Below, piece by piece: positions 50,881 through 60,844 of a stretch of DNA of 64,000 nt (position 1 is its first letter; every line of letters starts with the position of its first letter). Source of the stretch: Deltaproteobacteria bacterium (GTDB taxonomy: Bacteria > Lernaellota > Lernaellaia > JACKCT01); assembly GCA_020633895.1 (NCBI GenBank), contig JACKCT010000005.1:62001-126000 (forward strand), written 5' to 3'. The notes beneath the pieces are model-generated. The model saw only the letters and a list, made by a program, of their open reading frames with translations, was not told where the DNA came from and searched no databases. Position numbers and translations under genes: made by a program.

Positions 50881-52986
50881 ATGAGTTCGTCGACCGAAAA
50901 GATCCTCGTCACCAGCGCGCTGCCCTACGCCAACGGGCCGATCCACTTCGGCCACATCGCCGGGGCCTACCTGCCGGCGGATATCTTCGTTCGGCACAAG
51001 CGGATGTGCGGCGCGGACATCGTCTACATCTGCGGGTCGGACGATCACGGCGTGGCGATCACCATTTCGGCCATGAAGGAAGGGCGAAAACCCGCCGAAC
51101 ACGCCAAGCATTATCATGACGTCATCGAAGGCATTTTCGAGAAGTTCAACATCGAGTTCGACAACTTCTCGGCCACCAGCCGCCCGCTGCATTACGAGGT
51201 GTCCCAGGAGTTTTTCGCCGACTGCTACAAGGCGGGGTACATCGAGGCTAGGGCCAACAAGCAGTTCTACGACGAGGAAGCCGGGCTCTTTCTTGCCGAC
51301 CGCTATGTCACCGGCACGTGCCCCAACTGCGGCTACGAAAACGCTCGGGGCGACGAGTGCCCCAACTGCGGCAAGTGGCTCGACCCGTTGGAGCTCAAAG
51401 ATCCCAAGTCAAAAATCACCGGCGCCACCCCCGTCGTGCGGGAGACGACGCACTGGTATCTGCTGCTCGACAAGCTGCAACCCAAGCTGGAGCAGTGGCT
51501 TTCGACGAAGACGCACTGGAAGGACAACGTCGTCAACTTCGTGAAGGGTTGGCTGGATCAGGGGCTGGAGGCTCGGGCGATCACGCGGGATATGGATTGG
51601 GGCATCCCCATTCCCCTGGTCGGCGACATCACCGAGGAACAGACGAAAGGCAAGGTGCTCTACGTCTGGTTCGACGCGCCGATCGGGTACGTGTCCAGCA
51701 CGAAGGAATGGGCGCTGGGGCGGGGCGATTCGGACCTTTGGAAGAAATACTGGCTCGACCCGAAAGGCACGCGCCTGATCCATTTCATCGGCAAGGACAA
51801 CATCCCGTTTCACTGCATCGTGTTCCCCGCGGTGATGATGGCCAAAAACGAGGTGCGCGACGAGCAGTTCGTGCTGCCCGAGAACGTGCCGGCCAACGAG
51901 TTCTACAACCTGGAAGGCAAGCAGTTCTCCAAGTCGGAGGGCTGGTACATCGACCTGGAGGATTTCTTTTCCAAGTATCCGGTCGACGCGATCCGCTACA
52001 CCCTGTGCGCGAACATGCCCCAGACGAAGGACTCGGAATTCACCTGGAACGACTTCATGCTGCGCAACAACTCGGAGCTGGCCGACACCTTCGGCAACTT
52101 CGCGAACCGGGTCTTCAAGTTCCTGGAGCGGCACTACGACAACCGGGTTCCGGCGCTGGCGGGAGTCTCGGACGAGGACCAGGCGCTGCTCGACGCCGCC
52201 GACGCGCTGCCGGACACCGTCGCCGCGCTGATCGACAAGTTCGATTTTCGCGGCGCGATCTTCGAATGGATGGAGGCGGCGCGCAAAGGTAACGTCTATT
52301 TCGACAAGAAGGCGCCTTGGAAGGGTGTGAAGGAAGACGTGGCCGCGACGGGGACGACGTTCCATGTGTGCCTGCGTCTGCTGCAGTCGCTGGCGGTGAC
52401 GGGCTATCCGTTCATGCCCGAGACGGCGGAAAAGCTTTGGCGGATGCTCGGCCGGGCGGGGGATGTGCGTTCCCAGGTGTGGCACTCGTCGGCTCGGGCG
52501 GACCTGGTCGTCGGGCACAAAATGGGCGAGTCGCAGATTCTCTTCGAGAAGCTGGACCCCAAGCAGATCGAGGCCGAGGCGGCCAAGCTCAAGGAATTCG
52601 CCGCGAAGTCGAAAGACGCGCCTAGCGAGTCGGCCAACGCCGCCGACAAGGAATACGCGCCGCTCAAGGACGAGATCACGTACGAGGATTTCGCCAAGCT
52701 GGATCTGCGGACCGCGAAGATCGTCGAGGCCGAGGCGGTGAAGAAGTCGAAGAAGCTGGTCAAGCTGCAAATCGATTTGGGCTTTGAGAAGCGGCAGATC
52801 GTCGCCGGCATCGCCCAACACTTCGAGCCGGACGACCTGGTCGGACGCACCATCGTCGTCGTCGCCAACCTCGCCCCCGCCAAGCTGATGGGCATTGAGT
52901 CCAACGGCATGCTGCTCGCCGCCCGCGACGGGGAAACGTTGACCCTCCTGACCGCGGACAGCGCGCCGGGGAGCACGGTCTCGTAA
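50881..52986 (+). CDS. metG: Methionyl-tRNA synthetase
   Basis: 701 residues, the dimeric type with a C-terminal tRNA-binding domain. The HIGH motif is HFGH in ANGPIHFGHIAGAY; the KMSKS loop is KQFSKSEGW, the normal KFSKS variant of this enzyme. Zinc Cys are Cys147, 150, 160 and 163 (CPNCGYENARGDECPNCG), the one-zinc form. After an Ala/Lys-rich linker the EMAP/Trbp111-type domain (TYEDFAKLDLRTAKIVEAE ... GIESNGMLLAA) completes the protein. The ATG at 50881 follows AAGGA; upstream in-frame starts lack support. Monocistronic as far as can be seen. Confidence 0.97.
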   Translation: MSSSTEKILVTSALPYANGPIHFGHIAGAYLPADIFVRHKRMCGADIVYICGSDDHGVAITISAMKEGRKPAEHAKHYHDVIEGIFEKFNIEFDNFSATSRPLHYEVSQEFFADCYKAGYIEARANKQFYDEEAGLFLADRYVTGTCPNCGYENARGDECPNCGKWLDPLELKDPKSKITGATPVVRETTHWYLLLDKLQPKLEQWLSTKTHWKDNVVNFVKGWLDQGLEARAITRDMDWGIPIPLVGDITEEQTKGKVLYVWFDAPIGYVSSTKEWALGRGDSDLWKKYWLDPKGTRLIHFIGKDNIPFHCIVFPAVMMAKNEVRDEQFVLPENVPANEFYNLEGKQFSKSEGWYIDLEDFFSKYPVDAIRYTLCANMPQTKDSEFTWNDFMLRNNSELADTFGNFANRVFKFLERHYDNRVPALAGVSDEDQALLDAADALPDTVAALIDKFDFRGAIFEWMEAARKGNVYFDKKAPWKGVKEDVAATGTTFHVCLRLLQSLAVTGYPFMPETAEKLWRMLGRAGDVRSQVWHSSARADLVVGHKMGESQILFEKLDPKQIEAEAAKLKEFAAKSKDAPSESANAADKEYAPLKDEITYEDFAKLDLRTAKIVEAEAVKKSKKLVKLQIDLGFEKRQIVAGIAQHFEPDDLVGRTIVVVANLAPAKLMGIESNGMLLAARDGETLTLLTADSAPGSTVS

Positions 52987-53332
52987 TCGCGGCCGTGCGA
53001 CGTCCGAGCCGCGAGCCGTAGCGAGCGGGTGCAGGGTGCGTTGTTGGGGGCGAGTGCAATCAAACCGAGCCCCAAGCGTCAGCGCGGGGTTGTCGAGCAG
53101 ATAGGAGCCCCGAACCCTTCAGAGCCCCGACCGTAAGGGAGGGGTCTAAGGCAACCAGGCACGTCACGGACGTCGTTAGACACTTCGCGGGCCAAGTGCG
53201 AGGACGAACCCAACCGCTCACTACAGTTCGCGGCTCTGTGTGGTCGGAATCGTTTTGAACATCTTTCGAGTTTGACCCCTCACTACCGTTCAGGGCTCTG
53301 ATCGGATTGACAGTCCGGGCCGACGACGGCTC
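52987..53332. repeat. 346-bp gap made largely of dispersed repeat copies
   Basis: Holds at least four repeats shared with other gaps. 53002-53030 is an exact reverse complement of 34074-34102 (29 bases). 53067-53098 is an exact reverse complement of 32605-32636 (32 bases). 53208-53238 is the reverse complement of 2018-2048 with two mismatches. 53273-53305 matches 2177-2209 in direct orientation with one mismatch. A fifth, related segment (GGAGCCCCGAACCCTTCAGA) lies near 53104. No gene is present; it separates the convergent metG and trkH. Confidence 0.85.
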
Positions 53333-54778
53333 CTACTTCCGCCAAAACGCCGGGGCGAACAGAATCAAGACCGTGTAGATCTCCAGGCGTCCCATCAGCA
53401 TGCAGAAAATCAGAACCCATTTGGCGAAGGCGGTCAGGTGGGCGAAGTTTTCCGCCGGGCCGACGGTGCCGAATCCCGGACCGATGCCGCCCATGCACGT
53501 GGCGACGGCGCTGGAGGAGGTGACGATATCGTTGCCGGCGAATCCCAGCAGCAGCGTACCCAGGCCGAAGGTGAGCATGTAAAGAAAGAAGAAGCTCCAG
53601 ATCGAGCGCATCACCTTGCCGGGGATGATGTCCTTGCCGTATTTGATCGGCTTCACGCCCCGAGGATGGAGCACGAAAAACGGCTCGTTGAACGCCTGCT
53701 TGAGCAGCACGCCGATGCGCATCACCTTCGGCCCCCCGGCCGTGGACCCCGCGCATCCGCCGATGAACATGATCAGGAACAACAGCGCCTGGGCGCCGTA
53801 GGGCCACTGCTCGTAGTCGGCGGTGGCAAATCCCGTGCATGAGTGGATGGTGAGCACCTGAAAGAGGCTGTCGCGAAACGCGATGAACGTCGGCAAATCC
53901 AGCTCGAAATGCAGAATCAGCGTCAGAACGGCGACGAAAACCGTCACCAGCAACGCGAACAAGCGAAATTCCGGGTTGCGGAAAAACGACCTCCAATCGC
54001 CGCGCATCAGGCCGTAATAGAGGCCGAAATTCGTCGCCGCCAGGAACATGAAGATCGCCACGACAAAGTGGATGTAGCTGCTCTGGTAATAGCCGATGCT
54101 CGCGTTCTTGGTGGAGAACCCGCCGGTGGCGATGGTGGCGAAGGAGTGGCAGATCGCGTCGAACCAGGTCATGCCGCCCAAAACCAGGAAGATCGTCTCC
54201 AGGACCGTCAGGCCGGTGTAGACCATCCACAGCACCCGCGCCGTATCCACGATGCGCGGCGTGAGCTTGTCCTCGGTCGGCCCCGGCACCTCGGCGCGAA
54301 AAAGCTGCATGCCGCCCACGCCGATCAGGGGCATGATCGCGACGGACAGCACCACGATGCCCATGCCCCCCAGCCAGTGCGTCAGCGCCCGCCAAAAGAG
54401 AATCCCGTGGGGCATCCCCTCGACGTTCGTCGCGACCGACGCGCCGGTGGTGGTGAACCCGGAGGCCGATTCGAACAGCGCGTCGATGAAGCGCAGGAAT
54501 TCGCCGTCCAGGTAATAGGGCAGCGCGCCCAGCACGAACGCCGCCAGCCAGGTCAGCGTGACGACGAACACGCCCTCGCGCAAGGTGAGATCCGGGTCCG
54601 GGATGTGGAAGAAGCGCCAGAGAAAAAAGCCGCCGCCGAGCGTCAGGCACAAGGACATGGCCAGGCCGCTCGTGCCGCCGTCCCGATAGAACAGGCTGAT
54701 CACCAGCGGCACGATCATCGTCGCGCCCAGCGCCATCGTCAGCGCGCCCAGGGTGCTCAGGACATTGCGATAACGCAT
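53333..54778 (-). CDS. trkH: TrkH-type potassium channel subunit (copy 1)
   Basis: 481 residues, inner-membrane K+ uptake channel with four pseudo-repeats. The pore loops read SGFTTTGAS, ATGGFSTKN, CTGFATADY and GGIGPGFGT; the Gly at each filter is conserved. Length matches TrkH (about 483). It is the last gene of glnE-trkA-trkH-trkH and a close paralogue of the copy upstream. The ATG at 54778 is 153 bp from that gene, and this gap could hold its own promoter. Confidence 0.94.
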   Translation of the reverse strand: MRYRNVLSTLGALTMALGATMIVPLVISLFYRDGGTSGLAMSLCLTLGGGFFLWRFFHIPDPDLTLREGVFVVTLTWLAAFVLGALPYYLDGEFLRFIDALFESASGFTTTGASVATNVEGMPHGILFWRALTHWLGGMGIVVLSVAIMPLIGVGGMQLFRAEVPGPTEDKLTPRIVDTARVLWMVYTGLTVLETIFLVLGGMTWFDAICHSFATIATGGFSTKNASIGYYQSSYIHFVVAIFMFLAATNFGLYYGLMRGDWRSFFRNPEFRLFALLVTVFVAVLTLILHFELDLPTFIAFRDSLFQVLTIHSCTGFATADYEQWPYGAQALLFLIMFIGGCAGSTAGGPKVMRIGVLLKQAFNEPFFVLHPRGVKPIKYGKDIIPGKVMRSIWSFFFLYMLTFGLGTLLLGFAGNDIVTSSSAVATCMGGIGPGFGTVGPAENFAHLTAFAKWVLIFCMLMGRLEIYTVLILFAPAFWRK

Positions 54779-54931
54779 CCCGCCTCCGTGGGCGTTTTCG
54801 GCATGAGGCTCATGGCCGTTGCCCGCCTAGATCGGGAGGGCGGCGGATTCGGCGGCGGGGGGACAGGGATATCTCATGCGGACCTCCGAGGTCGGGACCA
54901 AGCCGGAGGATGGTCTCGGCCGAAGACTCGG

Positions 54932-56377
54932 TTACTTTCTCCAAAACGCCGGGGCGAACAGGATCAGGATCGTGTAGATCTCCAAACGCCCCAAAAGCAT
55001 GCAGAAAATCAGAACCCATTTGCCCATCATGGGGATGTGGGCGTAGTTCTCCGTGGGCCCGGTGGTGCCGAAGGCCGGGCCGATGTTGCCCAGCGCCGAG
55101 GCCACCGACGTGGAGGCGGTCAGGATGTCCACCTCCATCAGGCCCATCATCAGCATGCCGATGCCGAACACGCCCATGTACAGGAAAAAGAAGCTCCAGA
55201 TGGAACGCAGGACCTTGCCCGGGATAACCTCCCGGCCGTATTTGGGCGGCTTGACCGCCCGGGGATGCACCAGGAAGAACAGCTCGTTGTAGGCCTGGCG
55301 AAGAAGGACGTCGATGCGCATCACCTTGGGCCCGCCGCCGGTGGAGCCGGTGCATCCGCCGATGAAAAACAACAGCAGGATCAACGACTGGGCCGCCGGT
55401 GACCAGATCTCGTAATCCGCGGTGGCGAAACCCGTGGTGGTGATGATGGACAGCACCTGGAAGATGCCGTCACGGATGGCGGTGAAGACCGGCGTGTTCA
55501 GATCCTTGATGAGCATGATCGAACACAGGGCGCTCGCCGCCAGGACGATGATGGTGTACAGGCGCAGTTCGTTGTCGCGAATGGCGGTGCGGAACCGGCC
55601 GGTCACGACCGCGTAATGCAGCGCGAAATTCATCCCCGCCAGGAACATGAACAGGCTGATGACAAAGTGGATGTAGCTGCTCTGGTAGTGGCCGATGCTG
55701 GCGTTTTTCGTCGAGAACCCGCCGGTGGCGACGGTGGCGAAGGAGTGGCAGATCGAGTCGAACAGCGGCATGCCGCCCAGCATAAGCAGCACCACCTCGA
55801 TCACCGTCAGGCCGAAATAGACCAGCCAGAGCATCCGCGCCGTCTCGGCCACGCGAGGCGTAATCTTGTCCGCCGTCGGTCCCGGCACCTCGGCGCGAAA
55901 TAGCTGCATGCCGCCCACGCCGATCAGGGGCAGAATCGCGACCGACAACAGGATGATGCCCATGCCCCCCAGCCAGTGGGTCATCGCCCGCCAGAACAGG
56001 ATGCATTTGGGCATGGCCTCGATGTCGGTGGACACGGACGCGCCGGTGGTGGTGAATCCCGAAGCCGATTCGAAAAAGCAGTCGGTGAAATGGGCGAAGG
56101 TGCCGGTGAAATAATAGGGAAGGGCGCCGATCGTGAACGCGATGACCCACGCGCACGAGACGATGAACATGCCTTCGCGCAGATTGATCTCCAACGCCTC
56201 GGCCGAAAACACCCGCCAGACCAAAAAGCCGCCGGCCACCGACAGGAGCATGGCCATGCCGATGCCCACGCCGGCCGTCTCCCGGTAGATCAGGGCGACG
56301 ATCAACGGCGCGAGCAGCATCACGCCGATCGCCAACGTCAACGCGCCCAGGGTGCTGAAGACGAATCGATACCGCAC
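54932..56377 (-). CDS. trkH: TrkH-type potassium channel subunit (copy 2)
   Basis: 481 residues, exactly the length of copy 1. Pore loops are SGFTTTGAS, ATGGFSTKN, TTGFATADY and GNIGPAFGT, so the last filter differs from copy 1. Long blocks are nearly identical between copies (LPLIGVGGMQLFRAEVPGPT versus MPLIGVGGMQLFRAEVPGPT). Start codon is GTG at 56377, 9 bp after trkA, so it is co-translated with the regulator. TrkA should gate one or both channels. Confidence 0.94.
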   Translation of the reverse strand: MRYRFVFSTLGALTLAIGVMLLAPLIVALIYRETAGVGIGMAMLLSVAGGFLVWRVFSAEALEINLREGMFIVSCAWVIAFTIGALPYYFTGTFAHFTDCFFESASGFTTTGASVSTDIEAMPKCILFWRAMTHWLGGMGIILLSVAILPLIGVGGMQLFRAEVPGPTADKITPRVAETARMLWLVYFGLTVIEVVLLMLGGMPLFDSICHSFATVATGGFSTKNASIGHYQSSYIHFVISLFMFLAGMNFALHYAVVTGRFRTAIRDNELRLYTIIVLAASALCSIMLIKDLNTPVFTAIRDGIFQVLSIITTTGFATADYEIWSPAAQSLILLLFFIGGCTGSTGGGPKVMRIDVLLRQAYNELFFLVHPRAVKPPKYGREVIPGKVLRSIWSFFFLYMGVFGIGMLMMGLMEVDILTASTSVASALGNIGPAFGTTGPTENYAHIPMMGKWVLIFCMLLGRLEIYTILILFAPAFWRK

Positions 56378-56386
56378 AGGGCGTCC

Positions 56387-57748
56387 CTAGAAGTAGCCCA
56401 AGGCGACGGTCATCATCTTTTCCACTTTCTTGACCGACTTTTTCATGGTGAACACGAGGATGTGATCGCCGACCTGCACGTGCGTTTCACCGGAGGGGAT
56501 GATCAGTTGATCGTCCCGCACGATGCACGCCAGCAGGGCGCCCTTGGGAAAGTCCAGATCCTTCAAGGGGGCGGACGTGACCTTGGAGGTTTCCAGGGCC
56601 GAGTATTCGATAACCTCCGCGTCCCGGCCCAAAAGCGCCGTGGAGAGGATCTTGCCCCGACGCAGCATGCCCAGGATGACGCTGACGGCTTGCGTGTTCT
56701 TGGAAATCATCGCGTGGACGCCGATGGAGGAGAGGACGTGGGCGTACTCGGAGCGCTCCACCATGGCGATGACCTTGGGCACCGCCTCCTTGGTGGCGAG
56801 CATGGCCGAGAGAATGTTGTCCTCGTCCAGGTCCGTGGCGGCCACGAACGCCGAGACGTCGCCGATGTTCTCCTCTCGCAGCAGGCCCAGGTCGATGCCC
56901 TTGCCGTTGATGACCACGGTGGAGTTGAGCATGCCCGCCCAGACCTCGGCCCGCTTGTGGTCGGGCTCCATGAGTTTGACGGGGATGCCCTTGGCTTCCA
57001 GCAGGCGCGCCAGGTGGAAACCCACGGCCGTGCCCCCGGCGATCATGACGCGTTTGAGGCGGTAGGGAGTGCGTCCGATCCATCCGGACACGTCGTCCAT
57101 GCGCCCCTCGCCGACGATCATCCAGAGGAAATCGCCGTTGAGGATATGGTCGCCGCCGCGAGGGATGAGGACGTGGCCGTCGCGCTCGATGGCGGCGACC
57201 AGCACGTTGGTCATGTCGAATTTTTGGGCCATGTCGATCAGGGACATGCCCACGATGGGCGCTCCGGACTGGACCTGGAAGCCGGTGGCCCGGATCTTAC
57301 CCCCGGCGAAATGGCGCACGCTGTCCGCGGTGGGCACTTCCATCAAATCGACCATGCCCTTGGCCGCCTCGAAGTCCAGATTGATCACCACGTCCACGCC
57401 CAGGCCCTCGCAGCCCAGGCGTTCGATGTGGTCCATGTAGTCCATGTCCCGAAGACGGCAGATGCGCCGGACCGGCGGGTTGAGCTGGGCGGCGATCAGG
57501 CAGGCGACCAGGTTGACCTCGTCCGAGTTGGTCACGGCGATGAGGATGCCCGCGTTGTCGATACCGGCCCGCTTGAGCATGCGGGGCGAGGCGCCGTGGC
57601 CCTGGAGCACCGAGATGTCCATGGCGTCCCGCGCTCGGGCGCACCGTCCCTCGTCCTGCTCGATCAGGACCACATCGACTTTTTCCTCGGACAGATGGCG
57701 GGCAATGGCAAAGCCGACCTCGCCGCCGCCGACCACGATGACGCGCAT
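56387..57748 (-). CDS. trkA: Trk system NAD-binding regulatory subunit
   Basis: 453 residues, cytoplasmic gating ring of the Trk K+ channel. Two Rossmann RCK_N domains (VIVVGGGEVGFAIARHL and MIAGGTAVGFHLARLL), each followed by an RCK_C domain, the second ending PSGETHVQVGDHILVFTM. This is the two-tandem-unit TrkA form. It binds NADH/NAD+ or ATP in the family. It is immediately upstream of trkH copy 2. Confidence 0.96.
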   Translation of the reverse strand: MRVIVVGGGEVGFAIARHLSEEKVDVVLIEQDEGRCARARDAMDISVLQGHGASPRMLKRAGIDNAGILIAVTNSDEVNLVACLIAAQLNPPVRRICRLRDMDYMDHIERLGCEGLGVDVVINLDFEAAKGMVDLMEVPTADSVRHFAGGKIRATGFQVQSGAPIVGMSLIDMAQKFDMTNVLVAAIERDGHVLIPRGGDHILNGDFLWMIVGEGRMDDVSGWIGRTPYRLKRVMIAGGTAVGFHLARLLEAKGIPVKLMEPDHKRAEVWAGMLNSTVVINGKGIDLGLLREENIGDVSAFVAATDLDEDNILSAMLATKEAVPKVIAMVERSEYAHVLSSIGVHAMISKNTQAVSVILGMLRRGKILSTALLGRDAEVIEYSALETSKVTSAPLKDLDFPKGALLACIVRDDQLIIPSGETHVQVGDHILVFTMKKSVKKVEKMMTVALGYF

Positions 57749-57925
57749 GCGCTGGCCTTCCTCGATTCCGGTTGAAACTCGTGAAACGGCCCAGGGGAGC
57801 CCCTTCGCCGCGCGGACAATACACCCGCCCCGCCCCGAACATCAAGGGCGGCCTCGCGGTGGGCGCGACCGCCGGTCAGGCCCGGAGGGCGGGGTTTCGC
57901 CCAATCGTGCGGGCGCGGGGAATAT
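57749..57925. other. Gap between glnE and trkA
   Basis: 177 bp; contains a GGGCG-GGGTTT-CGCCC hairpin (about 57886-57901) without a T-run. It may hold a weak terminator for glnE or a promoter for trkA. Nothing firmer seen. Confidence 0.35.
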
Positions 57926-60844
57926 CTACTGCAATTTCAAAATGGTTAGGACATTCCGACGGTGGCCGTGAAAGGCTTCGAGCATCGCCTCGGGGGTCTC
58001 GAAGTGCGTCATGCGGGCGAGGATCGCCAGGTCCGCGGCCGAATCGGGCAGAAGGCTGACGGGCCGGGGAAAGAGGGTGCGCAGGCGGCTTTCGAGCCGT
58101 TTGAAGAAGCGCAACGCCCCGTCCAGAACGTCCGCCTGCTCCCGCTCCAGCAGGCCCGCGTCCACCATGGCGGATAGGGCTTGCCGGTTGTTTCTCGCGC
58201 GCAGGGCGGGGATCTCGTAGCCGTGTTCAAGCTGGGCGCCGCCGATGAAAAACTCCAGATCGGCCAGGGCGCCGGGGGAGGACTTGGCGTCGACGCGCCC
58301 GGCGGGCACCTCGGCCACGACCTTCTCACGGATGCGGCTCAGCTCATCCTTCTCGTCGGCGGGCAGGCCCTTGGCCAGGATCGTCTCGGCCAGTTGGTCG
58401 GCAAACGCAAAGGCCGGCGCGCCGTAAACCGCCCGCGTGCGCAGCAAGGCCAGGCGCGTCGTCACCGGCGACTTGTCCCGATAGAAATTGAACGCGCTGG
58501 TCAGCGACGGCAGCAGCGTCCCCTGGTTGCCGAACGGCCGCAGACGCAGGTCCGTGCGATACAAGAACCCCTCGGGGTGCGTGCCTTCCAGTTCCTTCAG
58601 GATGCGTTGCGCCACCTTGCCCAGGTCCGCCTTGTGCTCGTCGTCGTCGTGGAGGAAGACCAGGTCCAGGTCCGAGTTGAGCACCGGTTCGCCGTTGCCC
58701 GCGCTGCCCATCAGCAGAATGCCCAAACCCTCCTTGGGCACCCGGCGTTCGTATTCCAGGCCCCGTCCCAGCGCCTCCAACACGCCCGCCGCCAGCCCTC
58801 CGGCCAGCGCCCACGCCGTCTCCGGGTCGTCGTCGTGGTAGATCTCCTCCAACGCGATCTGCAACTCCAAAATCGTCTTCTGGCGACGCAGTTCCGCCAG
58901 CCAGATCGCCGGCACGTCGCCCCAGGCCGCCTCGACGATCGCCTGGCGCACGGCCTCCGGCCCGCCGGACACGTCCTGGGCGACAAACAGCGGCACGAAG
59001 GCCTCCGGGTGGGACAGCAGGATCTCGGCCAGATAGCTGCCCCGGCCCAGGAGCTGCATCATGACGCGGGCCATCTGGGCATCGTCGATCAGCGAGCCCA
59101 TCAGCGTTGTCATCGCGTTTTGACGCAGGATGAACCGCTCGAAATAGCTCAGCGCGCCGACCGGGTCCGGCTGGGCGGCGGCCAATTCGGCCAGCTTGGG
59201 CGCCAGGGTTTCCAGACGTTCGGTGAAGCCCTTGATCTCCTGGGATTCGGGCGCCTTGGCGATGCGCCGGAAGATCTCGAACGCCGCCGGGGCGTCGGGG
59301 AAACCGTGGGAGGCGAAGGTCGCCTCGGTCGTCGCCCGCAACGATTCGGAAAAATACACCCCGCCGGGCGCGGCGGTCGGGCGCGGTGTCGCGGCGGCCT
59401 GCTCGGAGGATTCGGCCCCGGCGCCGCTGTCGAACAAGGCCTCGAAGATGCGCAGCACCCGCAGTTGGTGATCGGCGTAGGTGCGCAGCATCTTGTCCAC
59501 GTCGGCGTAGCCCATCGACCGGGCCAGACCGTCCCGCACCGGCCCCGGCGGCGGCAGGCGGTGATTCTGGCGGCCGTCGTAGAGCTGGATGCGGTTTTCC
59601 AGACGGCGGAAAAATTCGTACGCATCGTGCAGGATCGCGACGTCCTCGGTCGGCAGCAGTTCGTTGCGCGCCAGAACGGCCAACGCCTCGCGCATGGACG
59701 GGGTTTGCAGTTCGGGGATGCGCCCGCCGTAGAGCAGTTGGTAGGTCTGCACCACGTATTCCAATTCGCGGATGCCGCCTCGGGAGAGCTTGACGTTTTC
59801 ATCCCCTCCCGCGGCGACGGCCACCTCCGCGTCCAATCGCGCCTTGACGCGTCGGATCTCGCCCAGGGCGGCGGCGTCCATGCGTCGGCGGTAGACGAAG
59901 GGCCGGATGGTCTGGCGGAATTCGTCGCCCAAGGCTTGGCTGCCGGCGATGGCGCGGGTGCGGATGAGCATCTGCCGCTCCCAGGCGGCGCCGCGATATT
60001 CATAGTGGGACTCGGCCATGGCCAGCGAGCAGGTCAGCGGCCCGGCGCTTCCCCCCGGACGCAGTCGCATATCCACGCGAAACCCCGCGCCCGACGTGCC
60101 CAACTCCTCGGTCAGCCGCCGGGCGATCTCCCCGAACCATTCACGCCGGGATCGGCCGTCGATCGCCGTGTCGTCCTCGTGGTCGAAGATGTAGATCAGA
60201 TCCAAATCCGAGGACGCGTTGAGTTCGTGGCCGCCCAGCTTGCCCATGCCGAGCACCACGAAGTCGTCGGCGTGCTCCCCGTTCTTGTCGCCGTAAAATT
60301 CGTGCCTCAGTTCGGCCAACGCCAGGGACGCGACCACGTCGGCCACCTCCGAGTAACCCGCCAGCGCGTCCCACCAGTCGCCCTCGTCGGTCAGGTCGAA
60401 TAACGCCGCCCGCGCCTGCAGCAGGCCTCGCCACTCGGCGGCCGTTTCGATCTTGGCTCCGAGGATTTCCCCGGCGGCGACAAACGACGACGCTTCGCGC
60501 AGCCTTTCGGCAATGACGTGCGTGGGCGGCATGGTGAAGACCAGGTCGAGATGGGCGATCGCCCCGTCCAGCGCCCACCGGCTCGCGGCGGCGAGGGTCG
60601 CCAGGCGGGGCAGGGTGTCGGGGGTGAAGAGTTTGGCGGCGTGGTCGTGGTCGACCAGATGGGACAGGCAATTGAGGGCCTGGGCCGGGTGGGGCGAGGT
60701 CGCGCACGCTTCCAAGACGGCGGCCGTGTCGAACCCCGCTTCCCGCACGGCGGCCAGATCCCGCGACGCCTGTTTCGTCAGGCCCAGCCCGTCCGGAACG
60801 CGGCCCGTATCCAGCATGTCGTGCGCGAGGGCTTTGTAATCCAT
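57926..60844 (-). CDS. glnE: Bifunctional glutamine synthetase adenylyltransferase/deadenylase
   Basis: 972 residues (E. coli about 946). Two nucleotidyltransferase domains: the deadenylylase site VVLGMGKLGGHELNASSDLD with LIYIFD, and the adenylylase site LLMGSAGNGEPVLNSDLDL. Both keep the DxD metal ligands. Linking helices include SRGGIRELEYVVQTYQLLYG and, late in the protein, GALADLEFFIGGAQLEHGYE. It controls glutamine synthetase in response to PII; neither glnB nor glnA is in the window. The ATG is at 60844. Confidence 0.96.
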   Translation of the reverse strand: MDYKALAHDMLDTGRVPDGLGLTKQASRDLAAVREAGFDTAAVLEACATSPHPAQALNCLSHLVDHDHAAKLFTPDTLPRLATLAAASRWALDGAIAHLDLVFTMPPTHVIAERLREASSFVAAGEILGAKIETAAEWRGLLQARAALFDLTDEGDWWDALAGYSEVADVVASLALAELRHEFYGDKNGEHADDFVVLGMGKLGGHELNASSDLDLIYIFDHEDDTAIDGRSRREWFGEIARRLTEELGTSGAGFRVDMRLRPGGSAGPLTCSLAMAESHYEYRGAAWERQMLIRTRAIAGSQALGDEFRQTIRPFVYRRRMDAAALGEIRRVKARLDAEVAVAAGGDENVKLSRGGIRELEYVVQTYQLLYGGRIPELQTPSMREALAVLARNELLPTEDVAILHDAYEFFRRLENRIQLYDGRQNHRLPPPGPVRDGLARSMGYADVDKMLRTYADHQLRVLRIFEALFDSGAGAESSEQAAATPRPTAAPGGVYFSESLRATTEATFASHGFPDAPAAFEIFRRIAKAPESQEIKGFTERLETLAPKLAELAAAQPDPVGALSYFERFILRQNAMTTLMGSLIDDAQMARVMMQLLGRGSYLAEILLSHPEAFVPLFVAQDVSGGPEAVRQAIVEAAWGDVPAIWLAELRRQKTILELQIALEEIYHDDDPETAWALAGGLAAGVLEALGRGLEYERRVPKEGLGILLMGSAGNGEPVLNSDLDLVFLHDDDEHKADLGKVAQRILKELEGTHPEGFLYRTDLRLRPFGNQGTLLPSLTSAFNFYRDKSPVTTRLALLRTRAVYGAPAFAFADQLAETILAKGLPADEKDELSRIREKVVAEVPAGRVDAKSSPGALADLEFFIGGAQLEHGYEIPALRARNNRQALSAMVDAGLLEREQADVLDGALRFFKRLESRLRTLFPRPVSLLPDSAADLAILARMTHFETPEAMLEAFHGHRRNVLTILKLQ

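Noticed and set aside
51903-51960. KFSKS in place of KMSKS in MetRS as a defect
   Set aside because: KFSKS is the normal form in many bacterial MetRS enzymes.
52987-53332. An insertion sequence remnant
   Set aside because: No transposase fragment is readable in any frame; the region is composed of short repeats only.
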